In this document: positions 25,118-37,032 of the stretch, piece by piece
How positions within the stretch are numbered: position 1 is the first letter of the stretch
Layout: every line of letters starts with the position of its first letter
DNA from: Liolophura sinensis
Lineage: Eukaryota; Mollusca; Polyplacophora; Chitonida; Chitonidae
Direction of reading: 5' to 3'
Length of the DNA: 64,000 bases
NCBI RefSeq assembly: GCF_032854445.1
Contig: NC_088304.1
Span: forward strand, 26,919,704 to 26,983,703
The notes under the pieces: model-generated
What the model saw: only the letters and a program-made list of their open reading frames with translations
Database searches by the model: none
Told to the model about the DNA's origin: nothing
Position numbers and translations under genes: made by a program

Positions 25118-28100
25118 GTAAGCCGTTATACTGCTGTAGTATACACATGGGCAGGGGAATTTCTAGATTCTTAGTGGCAACACGTGGTGGGCGGCATACG
25201 TGTGACCGTTTGTAAAGTCTTTCCCCTCTAGTATGCCATGCAGCTTTGAACGTCAACGGAAAACTCGCCGGTAATTTGCCAAAGGTGCCTAAGTTAAAAA
25301 TTCCGTATAACAACACATAATTCAACCCACATGGATATATAGGTACGTTACATATTAAACGGTGGCTCGCAGATGAAGTTTTACTACAAATTTGCCTTCG
25401 TTTCTGTTTGTGCAACTCTAAGTATTTTGTAATGAATTGTCTTGTTTCTAGAATTTACAACACGTGAGGAGATAGAAATTGGCATGTATAGATCTATTTA
25501 ACAATAGCTCGTAAACGTTCGCCCTGATCTTGTTACTCGGTAATTTCCGTCATATTCGTTTATTTCCGGCTTACGCTTAAGAAATAAAAAACAACACGTA
25601 AACTAACTATGCTGCTTGTATATGTATGAAAGTGACTAGCTGTCATAGGCCTACTATATGAAACAAAGATGGTATAAATATAGACTTACCTCTTCAATTT
25701 GGCTAGTGTTGTCATACGGTGTTTACAAAATCGTGTCACTAATTTCTGACATGTTCGCGACTTTAAATGATAGATATGCTCAACGCATTTAAAAACCTGG
25801 GGAAATTTATATATGAATCAGCGTTTCCCGGAGCGAACCGGATTCAAATTTTAATATGAACAATACACATGTTCAATGAATTCACTTTACGTTAATATTA
25901 CTGGTCGAGGTGGGGAGATCGAATCCATCTTCTGCTAGTTTGGATAAGTTTTGTCACACGCATTGTGAGGTGTTACGTCGACCTCCGGAAAATCTCTGGT
26001 TTCTTCCACGTATAAATCAGACCACCGTCATGTTTCTGAAATATTATTGAGAACGATGTAAAACATCAATAAAACAATTTTACACTTCAATAGAATAAGG
26101 AATTCATAACCAACCCTGATATTCTACAGCCCTATGCCAGTGTGACAGCAGATAAAATGAGCATATACTTTTGCAAGTAACTTTTTAATTAACCAAGCGT
26201 TTTAAGCTTTACATGCAACAATGTACATTGCAAGTATTTTCTTGTTAACGGTCTATTTACTTCCAACAATTGCCGAGGAAATTTTCCTGATTTGTCACGC
26301 ATCGAGTAACAGCCTTTTACGTTGATTTTATCTTGAATATTTTGCGTCTATTTACAACACAACAGCCTTGACATCTCGTGTGAAGTTACACTTTGCCCAA
26401 TAACTCGCCAACTTTAATTCATGAAAAATACCGATCTCAAGAAGTGTTTATGCTTAAATTGAAATACACTTAATACATACATGTTACATGTGGCGCAATC
26501 GTACGCCCACGGACATCGCATACTTTGAATTACATACCTTTTCTCTCGGCGAGGGCGTTTTCTGCAGCGCATGAATACGTGTGAGTCGGTTTAGCCTTTA
26601 ACATGTAAACAGTTTTTTACATTAAAGCACAGAAAATGTTTTAAGTTACCCAGGATCCATTAAGTCGTGTTGTTTATATTAAAGAAATGTATTTTTGCAA
26701 TGCTCTGCAATGTGTTTCTTAATTCAAAGGTTTAAAATAAATTATTCCACAAATATAGATCAATAAACTAAGGTTGTATGATGTCAATAATAATAATATC
26801 AGTCAATCATTAGCAAAAGTCGATTAAAGTTTATTTTGATCATTGGCAATTTGACCCCTTGCGGTAAAATTAGAACCTTTGTATGTAAATAAGTCACAAT
26901 ACATATAAAAAGATATAAGTGCGGACAGTAGTGTGCCGTTCAGATTTTAAACACTTTAAGCTCTGGCGAAATCCAACGACAACATGTTCCGGCATGTAAC
27001 ATGCTGTTTTCATGCTTTACACTGTTTCATTCCTCTTATTTACTTTCTGGATAGTCCTACGCTGTTTAAAATGCTCCATCAGTTCCTTAATAGATTTCGC
27101 AACTGTTTACTTTTGTGTTTCAGACGACTGTCGTACACTGGCCGATCTGTATTTCATCGTGGACGCCTCCGACAGTATGTCGACACAGAACTTTCAGCAA
27201 GAGCTGGATTTTGTCAACAACGTTGTTGGCGGTTTGATGCTGAACAGCACAGAGGGTTTCTCTGTTGGCGTCGTCGTCTTCAGCCAGAACCTCCAGGAGA
27301 TAAACCTGGGCAGTTTCAACACAAAGACCACTCTCCGAAATGCCGTTAACAAGCTGAACCATGACAGAGACGGCACCTTAACTCACCTAGCCATCCAGCG
27401 AATGACAAACTCGTTTAAGACTTACGGACGCTCCAACGTGCAGCAAATCGCAATTCTCCTTACAGACGGCCGCTCCAAGTTTCCCGATCAGACGTCGTCC
27501 GCTGCAGCCATTGCTCGGGCTAATGGTATCCTCATGATTGCAGTTGGTATCGGATCTCAGATCAACAACGAAGAGATGAACAGCATTGCTTCCAGATCTG
27601 ATCTTGTCTTCCTCGTACCCGACTTTGAAGCTCTCATACACCTGGCTCAGCGAATCGCCACCACTGTCTGTCCAGGTAAGAGCTAAAACTACTCTCCCAT
27701 GCAAACCATTCCTTGAACACCCTGTGATTAAGAGGAGCCTGTGAAAATGAAAAATGACGTGTTTTGAAGTTAAAGCAACAAAAGTTCACGACCTAATTAC
27801 ATAGTGCGCAAGCACCATATAACTCGTTCGAATTATTTTCTTAACGATTTTCCCCATAAATGAAGCATTTTATGACAGACAATGTAATGTTGAGTAGAAG
27901 ATACAATACTCATATTATTTTAGACAAAACGATTTAAAGAAAACAAAAAAAAGACAAAAGTAAGGCATATAAAATTTAACGGATTTATTCGGGCACTAAA
28001 CATTTTTTTTTAAAGAAAAAAGTATGTTTACTGTAAAGAGATATATTTTAGGTCAAGAAGAAACCAGTAGAACTTTCAATGAATAAGTCGAGCTGTCTTC

Positions 28101-31100
28101 CTCTTCGGTTGTACAAGGGAAGGTCTGCCTGCAACCAGGTTGATTGTCATGAGCCTCCCTTGAGTCCTGCACGGTTTCCTCCCACTTTAAATGCTGGGCA
28201 ATGTGGTATAAGTAAAATATTCTTGAGCACGGCGTAAAACACGAATCAAATGAACAAGCATACGAATATATTATCGGATTGTGCATACAGCTGTGTCCGT
28301 TATTAAATCAGGAATTTATGTATCGCGTGTCAAAATGATACTTACATACTATACGGAAAATAAGTTTCTGGTGATTTCTGTTTTCAGTAACTACAACATC
28401 AACGACGACGACAACCACTACTACAACGACGACGACAACAACAACAACAACAACAGCCCCAGTCTACAGTCAGTAATATTTTCTTTCCACAATTAATGAG
28501 GCCCTCATCTGTAATAATTGTGTACTTTACAACGTATAATGAAACGTAAGGGGAACATGTGTCATACGTATATGTATGTGTGTGTCCTTATTATTTAATG
28601 AAAAAAACCAAAAACAAAACAAAAACAATAGAATATGGAGATATATGTATGTGCAAACTAAACAATTCAGTCGTCAGCCGGAATCTGGGGTTGAGCTGCA
28701 AACTGGAAACCCTGACCCATAACACCGTCCCTCATTGAATTACTATTGACCTTAATTCTCTCCCCCTCACAGATCCTTGCGACGATTGTACCTTTTACAA
28801 TGGAGTCGGCTACAACTCGCACGAAACTGACTGCAACTTGTTCTACCAGTGCCATCTTGTCTACGGCGAACTGAAACCTGTTGTGAAACAATGTGGATTC
28901 GGTCTCTTCTGGAATCAGGCTAAATTGACCTGCATGGAGCCAAAAGATGTCCCGTCATGTCCCCAGGGTAGGATTTGTGCTTGTGTCATCAGTTGTTCTT
29001 TGAAATAAATAATTTGTCTCTGACACCCAAGTGATGCTTGTGAAGTCCACATTGAGTACGACGTTGCAGGCCTTAACGGAGATGGTAATATTCAGATGTC
29101 TTCTTGGAGTTACCTCCCATGTTTGCAGTGGTGTGTTGTTATTCTGTTTTAAAAAAGTGGATTTGCCGAAGCATTTAATCATCTACATGGGAACAGTTTC
29201 GCTACATTTAATGAGCAATTTAATAACCTCAGTATTAAGTAAAAGGAGTCAGAATGACTTTTTTCATCCCTGGCATATACTTTTGACTATATCAGACTTT
29301 CAAATACAGAGAATTAATTCAATTTCAAAAAAGTTTACAAGCATAAAATAATTAAAACAAGAGCAACTTCTAACTTTGTTAAACGTAAAATCTAACCACT
29401 TTTTCCGTATCTTTTAAACAGTTCTATGCCAGGGTAGGGCCACCAGCTACGTGTACACTGGTAACTGTGCCGCCTATTGGACCTGTTACAACGACAGACC
29501 CACCTACGCACACTGCTGCCCCTGGGGTCATGCCTTTGTCCAGGACGTGGGCTGTGTACCAGACTCCTCATGCCAAGATGTCTGCCCACCCGACGGAGTC
29601 GTCGGAGATAAAGGTAAAATAATATTTGAATATAAAAGACCATATAACTGAGAGCTTCGAGGAACGGCGCATCAGTGAGTGACATTGTGTCACCAAGTGA
29701 CTCTCAGGACATGACTACACTGGCCATATAGAGTGCAGAACCAGGACAGCGTTCAGCAAATGCATTGATAGTAGCATCTTAGACGCGCCCATGGCTCAAG
29801 CAGAATACAATAATGCAGTGATTTAAATAGCAATTACAAGTAAAAAAACAAGAGTACAAGGCAGCAATGCATCGGGATACACTTTATATAAGGCGAAATC
29901 CTCCTTCTCGCTGTACGCTTTCTTCGAAATGATACAAATAACACGTTAAAACGAGCCAATAGTTTTATAAATCAGTGACTAAATGAAAACAAGTATGTTA
30001 TAACATGCAAATCTGTCTCTAGAGCTCTATGTTGGCTTACATGAATTACATAAATAAATGACCAAATCACAGACAAATTCAAATTATTCAAACTATGTAC
30101 GTCAGTTGCGCCATTATTGCAACTGTCCATAAGCATTATGCCCATACCTCCCCTACTCACATGCTTGTCGCATGTCAATAAAGATAATAATTTTGTTATA
30201 TTTGTATCAGAAAATTTACAAATCCTTTTGTATACATGTAGGTATTTGCAACAAACTTCCTGGACCGAATCCCGGTCAGTATTACGAACAGTTGGATGGT
30301 ACCGAGCAAATGCTGAGAGACTGTGCTCCTGGAACTGGTTTTGATGAGCTGACATGTGACTGCACTATCTTCATTCATTACAATCCCCCCATCCATGGTA
30401 AGTTTTACTACAGTTTGGGAGGGCAATGTGCCTTCATACAATCATCAGTTTGCTACAGAGCGTTCCCAAACATTAATATGCAAATTGCCAGATCAATTGT
30501 TCCCTAGATGCATCATTACTTTAAATAAAAGGTTGGGCATATTTCGTTGTAAGCCATCGCGGATGTTTAAAATGTAACATTAGAGTAGATCATAGTGCCT
30601 TCTGCCAAATGTTTACTTATTTGTTTCTCTCTGAATCTATCATCTACAACAACAAAATTCATATCTATCTTTTGTATGTAAGAAGGTATGTCATGCCTAG
30701 ATATGCAGTCCATTAGACGTACGAATACCATCAGCTCAGTACTAACATGTACATGTAACAAGAATCTGAGTGCACTGAAATTTTATTCATCTCTCTAAAT
30801 GTACTTTATTTGCTGGCAATTCTGCAATGTTAAAGTAGTTAATATACAATCTTTAAGCTGTCTAGGGATATTTTTCCTATGGTCGTTTGGGAAAGTATTA
30901 AAAATGCAAATCTGTCTGACACTAACGGTATATGTCTTCCTGATTACCTTCCAGCTTGCCGCCCAGCTTTATATTTACCTTTTGACTACGACTTGAACGA
31001 CAAGTCTCCATCACACGCCTACGTGGGTAACAGCGGTGTCCAGATTCTCAGGAACATTCCAGGAGCCATCGGGGACGGTGTTGCTTATTTCGACGGTTAC

Positions 31101-32683
31101 TCTTCAGCAATCATCCCAGTGTTCGCCAACAACGATTTTGGGGACAAGTTCGTAATAACCTTCCGATACCAGGAGACGGCTGTCACTGGGGGAACGTACA
31201 AGTCAGAGGCTCTGATCAGCAACAGCGGCTGTAAGTCCCCCTGTTCTGTAGCGGTCACCTTCAACAGAGCAGCTTCAGAAACTGAGGGCAAAATCAGAAC
31301 CAGTCTCAACGGGACTCAGACTGCGACCGTGAAGAATAACGTGAGTACCGCCTTGCCCAGCGTGTTTTTTGCAGTGTAACAGGTAATCGTGTATATTATT
31401 CTGTGCTTCTGATGTGTACAACGGAAAGTCATTGTCACAAATACTGTCACAATTATTCTCACAAGAAGTAAATCTTGAAAGGGTAACCTTTATTATACCA
31501 CTTGCTCATTGTTGCTTCAGCATTCTTAGGAGTTCTTCCCAGAAACCTCACACCTGGGTCAAAAGTTCCGTTACCAATTTTATATGCATAGAAAAGCATG
31601 AAAATGGCATTTGTCGAAGACGTATCCACAGTCTGAAAAGTGTCTTTAAATCCCAGGTAGTTATTTAGAGTATTATTTTTGTGATGGTTATTTTACATTC
31701 TGTCCACGAGAATAGAAAACGTTCTGTAATGCACATAAGTATGGAAAAAAATTACTGGCACGAATTACAACTAGAGTGATGTGATATTTTGTCTTACAGA
31801 AAGCCTCATGGAAACAGGTCCAGTACACTTACAACGGAGAGCACCTCATCGTTGTTGTCGATGGGGAAGTAACCCATGTTCAAGCCGCAGGTAAGACAAG
31901 AATTGACGTAGAATTCCGAGACCTAGTAATTCAGAAACCCAGTAGTAGAAACTCAGATAATAGTAAACATTTTGATGGAACTTAACCCTGCATAGTTTAA
32001 TTCCCTCCTCAGCCAAGCGGATTTAACAGTAACAGTCTGTGTTAAAATGTAGCATTCTGATAGAGCTGGTCTTCATCTCAAAGCACAGATAACATATCGT
32101 TATTAAGTTTAGCTGTGACCATTGTCCACATTTCTCTCAGTCCAGATAGGCCTGGAAGCTTATTCATGGTTAATCTGTTCTATCTCGTTAGGTGACATCG
32201 AAATCGTCCAGGCTGCTATCCAGCTAGGCGTGGGATGCAAAGAATACGATCGCTTCACTGGATACATGGACGAGGTATGTTTCTATGGCAACGCGTTTAA
32301 AAACTACAAAAACAAGAGATGAACTGCTTATAAATTTATGCAGATTTGATAAAAATATGTTCTGCTTTAATTTATCTGTAGATCGTATGACAAATTTTCA
32401 GCGAATTATGTATAATTTATTTTACGTGCACAAACGAACAAGCTCCATATCAAATAATCCGTAACAGCAAATAAAATTACATTCTTTTTAATACAACATG
32501 CACACTCGATTGACGTAGCCTAGAATTACAGCCTCTTGGCGCCTGAAATATACAGAAAATAATATTCAGTGCATGTCATCAGCTAACATGCAACTCACAC
32601 AATCATGCAATCAAGTCGAATGTCTAACCAACATCTTCTTTTCTCCTTTTTTTCAGCTTTACATTTACAAATGCCTTGTGTAA
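25054..32683 (+). CDS. Gene B: intact Pif/BMSP-like shell-matrix-type protein (VWA, Thr linker, chitin-binding, LG), 608 aa
   Basis: Ten coding exons: 25054-25117, 27124-27675, 28388-28468, 28773-28967, 29422-29613, 30242-30397, 30955-31340, 31800-31890, 32192-32274 and 32657-32683. They total 1827 bp and all junctions keep frame. Order: signal peptide 1-17; VWA about 29-204; Thr-rich linker 206-232; Cys-rich chitin-binding modules 233-297 and 298-361; a further Cys-rich segment 362-413; LG domain 414-608. The VWA has a complete metal site (D35-A-S37-D-S39, T106, D136). This order is that of Pif/BMSP proteins, secreted into the organic matrix of mollusc shells, where they bind chitin and calcium carbonate; the role here is inferred. 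The ATG at 25054 is followed at once by a hydrophobic leader. Possible poly(A) signal ATTAAA at 32769. It could instead serve a non-shell extracellular matrix. Confidence 0.88.
25452..26090. repeat. 640-bp segment present in copy 1 only, ending in a SINE-like piece
   Basis: Copy 2 jumps from CTTGTTTGTAGAATT directly to AGTAGAATAAGG. In copy 1 the extra DNA ends with a decayed SINE (about 25910-26080) containing CACCGTCATGTTTCTGAAAT and GATGTAAAACATCAATAAAA. Either copy 2 lost it, helped by TAGAAT repeats at both edges, or copy 1 gained it. Confidence 0.6.
27124..27675 (+). CDS. Gene B VWA-domain exon
   Basis: A single exon holds the whole VWA domain (about residues 23-205). The acceptor is TTGTGTTTCAG and the donor CCAG|GTAAGA. 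The first strand reads L-Y-F-I-V-D-A-S-D-S-M-S, giving the D-x-S-x-S metal-binding site; then D-G-T106-L-T-H-L, and I-L-L-T-D136-G-R. All five MIDAS ligands are present, so divalent-metal binding is expected. There is one N-S-T glycosylation sequon at N62. Cysteines 24 and 204 bracket the domain and may pair. Confidence 0.92.
28075..28255 (+). repeat. Intronic SINE fragment, copy 1
   Basis: It contains GGTTTCCTCCCACTTTAAAT, AAATATTCTTGAGCACGGCG and TAAAACACGAATCAAATGAA. The same insertion lies at 39785-39965 in the sister copy, so it predates the duplication. Confidence 0.75.
28388..28468 (+). CDS. Gene B Thr-rich linker exon
   Basis: An 81-bp exon between TGTTTTCAG and TACA|GTCAGT. Its frame is almost all ACA/ACG/ACT codons, giving about 20 threonines with one Ser, closed by A-P-V-Y. 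The donor was chosen because it alone keeps phase 1 into the next exon. A mucin-like, possibly O-glycosylated hinge between the VWA and chitin-binding parts is the likely role. Confidence 0.75.
28773..28967 (+). CDS. Gene B first chitin-binding (CBM14/peritrophin-A) exon
   Basis: 195 bp, acceptor CCCCTCACAG, donor CAGG|GTAGGA. Cysteines C238-x14-C253-x5-C259-x13-C273-x12-C286-x8-C295 fit the peritrophin-A pattern. The conserved aromatic cores are C-N-L-F-Y-Q-C and G-L-F-W-N-Q. Chitin binding follows from the family. Confidence 0.88.
29422..29613 (+). CDS. Gene B second Cys-rich chitin-binding-type exon
   Basis: 192 bp, acceptor TTTTAAACAG, donor AAAG|GTAAAA. It carries C300-x12-C313-x5-C319-x9-CC-x11-C342-x5-C348-x3-C352 with Y-W-T-C and W-G-H-A-F. 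It is more divergent than the first module but has the same Cys order. Confidence 0.85.
30242..30397 (+). CDS. Gene B third Cys-rich exon
   Basis: 156 bp, acceptor ACATGTAG, donor CATG|GTAAGT. It contains C364, then Q-Y-Y-E-Q-L-D-G, then R-D-C389-A-P-G-T-G-F and C400-D-C402. It is shorter than a full peritrophin module and sits between the chitin-binding part and the LG domain. Confidence 0.83.
30955..31340 (+). CDS. Gene B first LG-domain exon
   Basis: 386 bp, acceptor TTACCTTCCAG, donor AAC|GTGAGT. It opens A-C-R-P-A-L-Y-L-P-F-D-Y-D and includes G-V-A-Y-F-D-G, F-V-I-T-F-R-Y-Q-E-T, a C-x3-C pair before V-A-V-T-F-N-R, and an N-G-T sequon. The strands match a LamG/concanavalin-like sandwich. 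Confidence 0.88.
31800..31890 (+). CDS. Gene B second LG-domain exon
   Basis: 91 bp, acceptor GTCTTACAG, donor GCAG|GTAAGA. It encodes W-K-Q-V-Q-Y-T-Y-N-G-E-H-L and V-V-V-D-G-E-V, the central strands typical of LamG folds. Confidence 0.88.
32192..32274 (+). CDS. Gene B third LG-domain exon
   Basis: 83 bp, acceptor TATCTCGTTAG, donor GAG|GTATGT. It contains I-Q-L-G-V-G-C and F-T-G-Y-M-D-E, the closing strand of the LG fold (compare F-x-G-x-I-D-E in LamG domains). Confidence 0.88.
32657..32683 (+). CDS. Gene B terminal micro-exon
   Basis: After a TTTTTTTCAG acceptor it encodes L-Y-I-Y-K-C-L-V and TAA. It completes the final LG strand started by Y-M-D-E. ATTAAA at 32769-32774 is a possible poly(A) signal. 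Confidence 0.85.
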   Translation, partial: LYIYKCLV

Positions 32684-32944
32684 ACTTATCTCTATGGCTG
32701 ACCTCCAGGGCTCCTGTCAACTTCAACCATTCTAGTCCCTTAAAGAACATTTTTCTTGTATATAATGCATTAAATTAATTATAGTTTTGTAACACTTTTA
32801 AGACAAGCGAATGATTTGATTCGGTCACAAACTTCCATGGTATAGATCAACATTTGACAGTATCACTGACCATATGTATGTATGAAGAGTCGATCACGGT
32901 GAAAACAACTTCTTATAATAGTTGTTTCTTGGATGCCTGAACTC

Positions 32945-33075
32945 TGGGGTCGCTTGCACTGAGCGATCGTAGGCTAAGTTGATTTTAAATACCTTGGCGA
33001 TACATGTAAAACCATGAGTTGCCGTGGGACCTACAATAAACTAAGCTTACGATCGCTTACGATTACAAGAGGCTC
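32945..33075. mobile_element. MITE-like inverted repeat, copy 1
   Basis: GAGCGATCGTAGGCTAAGTT on the left faces AACTAAGCTTACGATCGCT on the right, with about 60 bases between. It has no coding content. The same element is at 44742-44865 in copy 2, so it predates the duplication. It looks like a non-autonomous DNA transposon. Confidence 0.6.
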
Positions 33076-33662
33076 TTAAACCTAATTAATAGTACTCAAA
33101 TTGATTTTATCTGAAGTTTTCTAGGTTTATGTAATGTAGCTGCTAAGTCATGGTGAAACTCAGCAGTATAACATATTTATTACGGAGAAAGACTGAGCTT
33201 GTTAGGGTATAGAAAAGTAACTGGCTTTTCTTAGAACACAATATGTATGTATTTCACGTCTCTTTAAACCAAAAAGCTTTAGGTGAATCGTATGTTATTG
33301 TAAAACACATGTGGTTTCACTGTAATTTAGTCCACATCATTATTACTTGTATTGTATTATTAATTAGTACCGATTGCATCATCTGTAATTTCTTCACCTT
33401 GACACGTGTTTGTTTATCAAATAAAACACCTGATACTATACGACATGTGTTATTTACCTTACTGTAGGATTATTATATAAAATATAATTAAAGACCTACA
33501 GGGCAGCCACTAAAACCAGCGCAGCTACGTCGATGTGATAGTTGGGACATGGTCACACATAACATGTGAAATCCAGATTCCTTAAACCTTAGATTTGTTT
33601 TTTTTTCTAAGTGATTCTGTAAACGTTTCCATGGTGGCAACTTATACACTCTCTAAGACTAT

Positions 33663-35195
33663 GGCTTAAATCAGGCAGAACTACGCTTATCAATATTCGT
33701 TCAGCTAAGGCTTTAAGTAATGAGGTTCATTACGTTTTTCTGAAGAAGGATGCCGATTTACTCCGGTCATGGTTGCACTTAGGAAACATACATGATTCTC
33801 AAGACTTGCAATTTCACCTAGTGTAATCATGTGTATTACACCAGCCGTCTCGAGCTAAATGTGCAGGTGGCCAAAAGTGCTGCACAGCGTTCATCGGTGT
33901 GCAGCGATCTTGCATGAAGTTCTAATGGATATTACTTACGTTCCACTTATACCGCATACTTAATGAGCTAGCTTGGCGGACGGTCTGTTCGTCAGTTACT
34001 TAGTTGTTAGTTACGTAGTCGTCAGTTACTACATGGATTAGTGGTAACACAGCTCTCGTCAATCACATTAACACCAAACTTGTGGAGAAATCAATGCAAA
34101 ACCAAACCCATCCGAGAGCCCAAATATCAGGCAGAGATTTATATATGGGTGCGCTTAACCCCGGTGCTAATTAGTTTCCCGACATTCTGTGTATGTTCAT
34201 GGACATCTAGTATGAGAACTGCATGTAGCTGCGCGGTTTCCAAACAGCCTTCACGGATGGTTTTCAACTTCTCCTTCAGTGCTGAATGGTTTGCGACATG
34301 TGTCAATATTTGTACATGTATAACACAGAGCCCGTTCGGTGAAATCATGGGCTGTTTATTAAGCAATTGACGATTAACCAGTTACTGTGTAAGTGTAGAT
34401 AAAATAAATGGTCTTAATTTTCTGGCTTAAATTAGGCAGAACTACGCTTATCAATATTCGTTCAGCTAAGGCTTTAAGTAAGGTTCATTACGTTTTTCTG
34501 AAGAAGGATGCCGATTTACTCCGGTCATGTTGCACTTAGGAAACATACATGATTCTCAAGACTTGCAATTTCACCTAGTGTAATCATGTGTATTACACCA
34601 GCCGTTACGTGCTAAATGTGCAGGTGGCCAAAAGTGCTGCACAGCGTTCATCGGTGTGCAGCGATCTTGCATGAAGTTCTAATGGATATTACTTACGTTC
34701 CACTTATACCGCATACATAATGAGCTAGCTTGGCGGACGGTCTGTTCGTCAGTTACTTAGTTGTTAGTTACGTAGTCGTCAGTTACGTAGTCGTCAGTTA
34801 CTACATGGGTTAGTTGTACCACAGCCCTCGTCAATCACATTAACTCCAAACTTGGGGAGAAATCAGTGCAAAACCAAACCCATCCGGGAGCCCAAATATC
34901 AGACAGAGATTTATATATGGGTGCGCTTAACCCCGGTGCTAAGTAGTTTCCCGACATTCTGTGTTTGCTCATGGACATCTAGTATGAGAACTGCATGTAG
35001 CTGCGCGGTTTCCAAACAGCCTTCACGGATGGTTTTCAGCTTCTCCTTCAGTGCTGAATGGTTTGCGACATGTGTCAATATTTGTACATGTATAACACAG
35101 AGCCCGTTCGGTGAAATCATGGGCTGTTTATTAAGCAATTAACGATTAACCAGTTACTGTGTAAGTGTAGATAAAATAAATGGTCTTAATTTTCT
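33663..35195. repeat. Two tandem 0.77-kb units in the gene B 3' flank
   Basis: Unit 1 is about 33663-34423 and unit 2 about 34424-35195; both open GGCTTAAATYAGGCAGAACT and end GGTCTTAATTTTCT. The sister copy has one unit only (45443-46211). Inside each is a short GTCAGTTACGTAGTC repeat with a varying copy number. A 75-codon minus-strand frame occurs in both units but is not convincing as a gene. Confidence 0.85.
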
Positions 35196-36885
35196 ATTTC
35201 TGAAGTAGGTTGATGTCACTGAAACATGTGTGGAGAGGAAACTGTTAATGATAGCTTCAAGTAATTTTTCACCATAAGAAAAGAGCATATGTTGGGGCCG
35301 CAGTTTTACCTATTTCTATTTTCTTTACAGTTTTCGTTTTAGAGGCCATTGAAATTACGTAACTAAATAATTTGATTATAGCTCAAAATCTTACAATACA
35401 GATAAGAAACAGAAATAGGCTCGAAATCACCGGCCCGAAATAAACCAAAATACAACAAATTTTATGTCTTATTAGCGTGCGATAAAACGATATTCTACAA
35501 TTCTGACCATTTCGATTGTAAGCTTGTCCTCTGTCATTGAAAAGAATAGATATCAGTTTGCGTTTTCAGCCAAAATAACAAGAGAGTAAAGAATTGCTTA
35601 GTCCACTGAGGTTGAAGGTACCACTCGCTTAAGAAGCAGCTGATATCATTTTCGTTAGACCCTTTATTCACTGTTCTTCTTTGTCAGTTTTCTTGAAGGA
35701 CAAGTTTTAAATGGAGACATCTGTACCATAATTTCATCCCTGCGGTAAAAATACATACATTAACAATAAAAGCCAAATTGTATTACCTACTTGGATTAAA
35801 GACGCATTGCTGTAATTTATAAAGTGAAAAAAATACACGTCTTTTATGTTGACCACTTGGACAAAATGGTGACCTTCACGTCACTGATCAGTGACACACA
35901 AGTTAATAGCTTTCTGCCCTAAAAAAGGACTGGTCTTTGAAGCAAACGTTATCAAGACGAAGATTAAACAGCGTCGTACCGGTTAACTTCCTCAACTGAC
36001 AAGGTGTACACGTGTATGTAAATAAAGACAGAATGTCGTGTACGCTCGCTTCGTCAACATTTGCATTAAGTCCTGGGTATTTGTTATGATGCCAACAAAG
36101 TATTATAGACTTTTCGGGACATGTGTAAATTAAACAACACAATGCAAAATCCGCTACGTGAAACATGGATATATCAAAGCTTCTCTTAGATAAGCACAAA
36201 AATAACTGTGCTCTTTCATAATCCGCAACGAAATACAGTCAATACATCAATGTAGGATTCGTGATGTTCTAATTTCCACGTATTTTCATTATTTACCCGG
36301 CTCACTAAGATTCACTCGGGTTACGCCTTCTTTTCAGTTTCATTTAATTATAAAAAAAGACGAAGTCAAATTATTTCCGGCTTTATACCAACCGATTAAA
36401 ATTTTACCTTATTTAAAATGTACGTGACCACAAACTATATTACTATCGCAAGTGTTAAATTCTGGTTTTAACGTAAATTCACAACAAACAATACAGGTCT
36501 CCTCCCTAGATGAGCTATGATTACAGAGAACACGTTTTTATAATTTACCTTAACGTCATGAAGATAGTTATGGATTTTCAAGAATCTGTGACGCCATGTT
36601 TTTGTACTCGGTGCGGGACATGTTGAGCAGCATTCCGATTGGTTGCCAACTACTGCACGAGTTTCTGCTTGACAACGCCTTCTGATGAAAAAAAAAATTT
36701 CGTCCTAATATGGACACACCACAGTCAATGACTAGTCCTAATTCTGAAGAGGAGGATTTTGTTTATATTTAAAGGATTGACTATCATATTGACAGTCAAA
36801 GGGTCATCGCCTTGGGCGGAAATGAGCTAAAAACGGAAAACCGCCCGACAGACGTTCCTGATATGGAAAGAGGGAGGAAGTTTCC

Positions 36886-37032
36886 TATAAAACTGCGACA
36901 CTTACAATCGTTGAAGCAGATCATCCACAGACAGTGGACAGAGACACATCGGCAAATATTGTGTGATCAACAGAGAGAGAGACAGAGAGCAACGGAAAAC
37001 AGAGAGAAATTTACCTGAGTATCTACCTTAAG
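36886..37032 (+). promoter_or_regulatory. Gene C promoter (TATA) and leader exon
   Basis: TATAAAA at 36886-36892 and the purine-rich leader are kept from copy 1 with only small changes. The 5' UTR donor AAG|GTGAGA follows 37032 and its acceptor CAACAG ends at 37306. The pseudogene may therefore still be transcribed; that is inference. Confidence 0.55.

Larger units (their letters stand above)
23169..35454. repeat. Segmental tandem duplication, copy 1 (contains gene B)
   Basis: Homology with 35461-46472 begins at TTTATGTCTTATTAACGTGC and ends at AACCAAAATACA. It includes upstream DNA, promoter, all exons and introns, and the 3' flank. Length differences are explained mainly by about 640 bp at 25452-26090 present only here, and by an extra 0.77-kb unit at 34424-35195. 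Confidence 0.9.

Noticed and set aside
28053-28286. Minus-strand frame in a gene B intron
   Set aside because: It lies over the intronic SINE fragment.
34139-34366. 75-codon minus-strand frame repeated at 34911-35138
   Set aside because: It occurs in both 0.77-kb units only because they are recent copies; the third unit near 45950-46130 breaks it.
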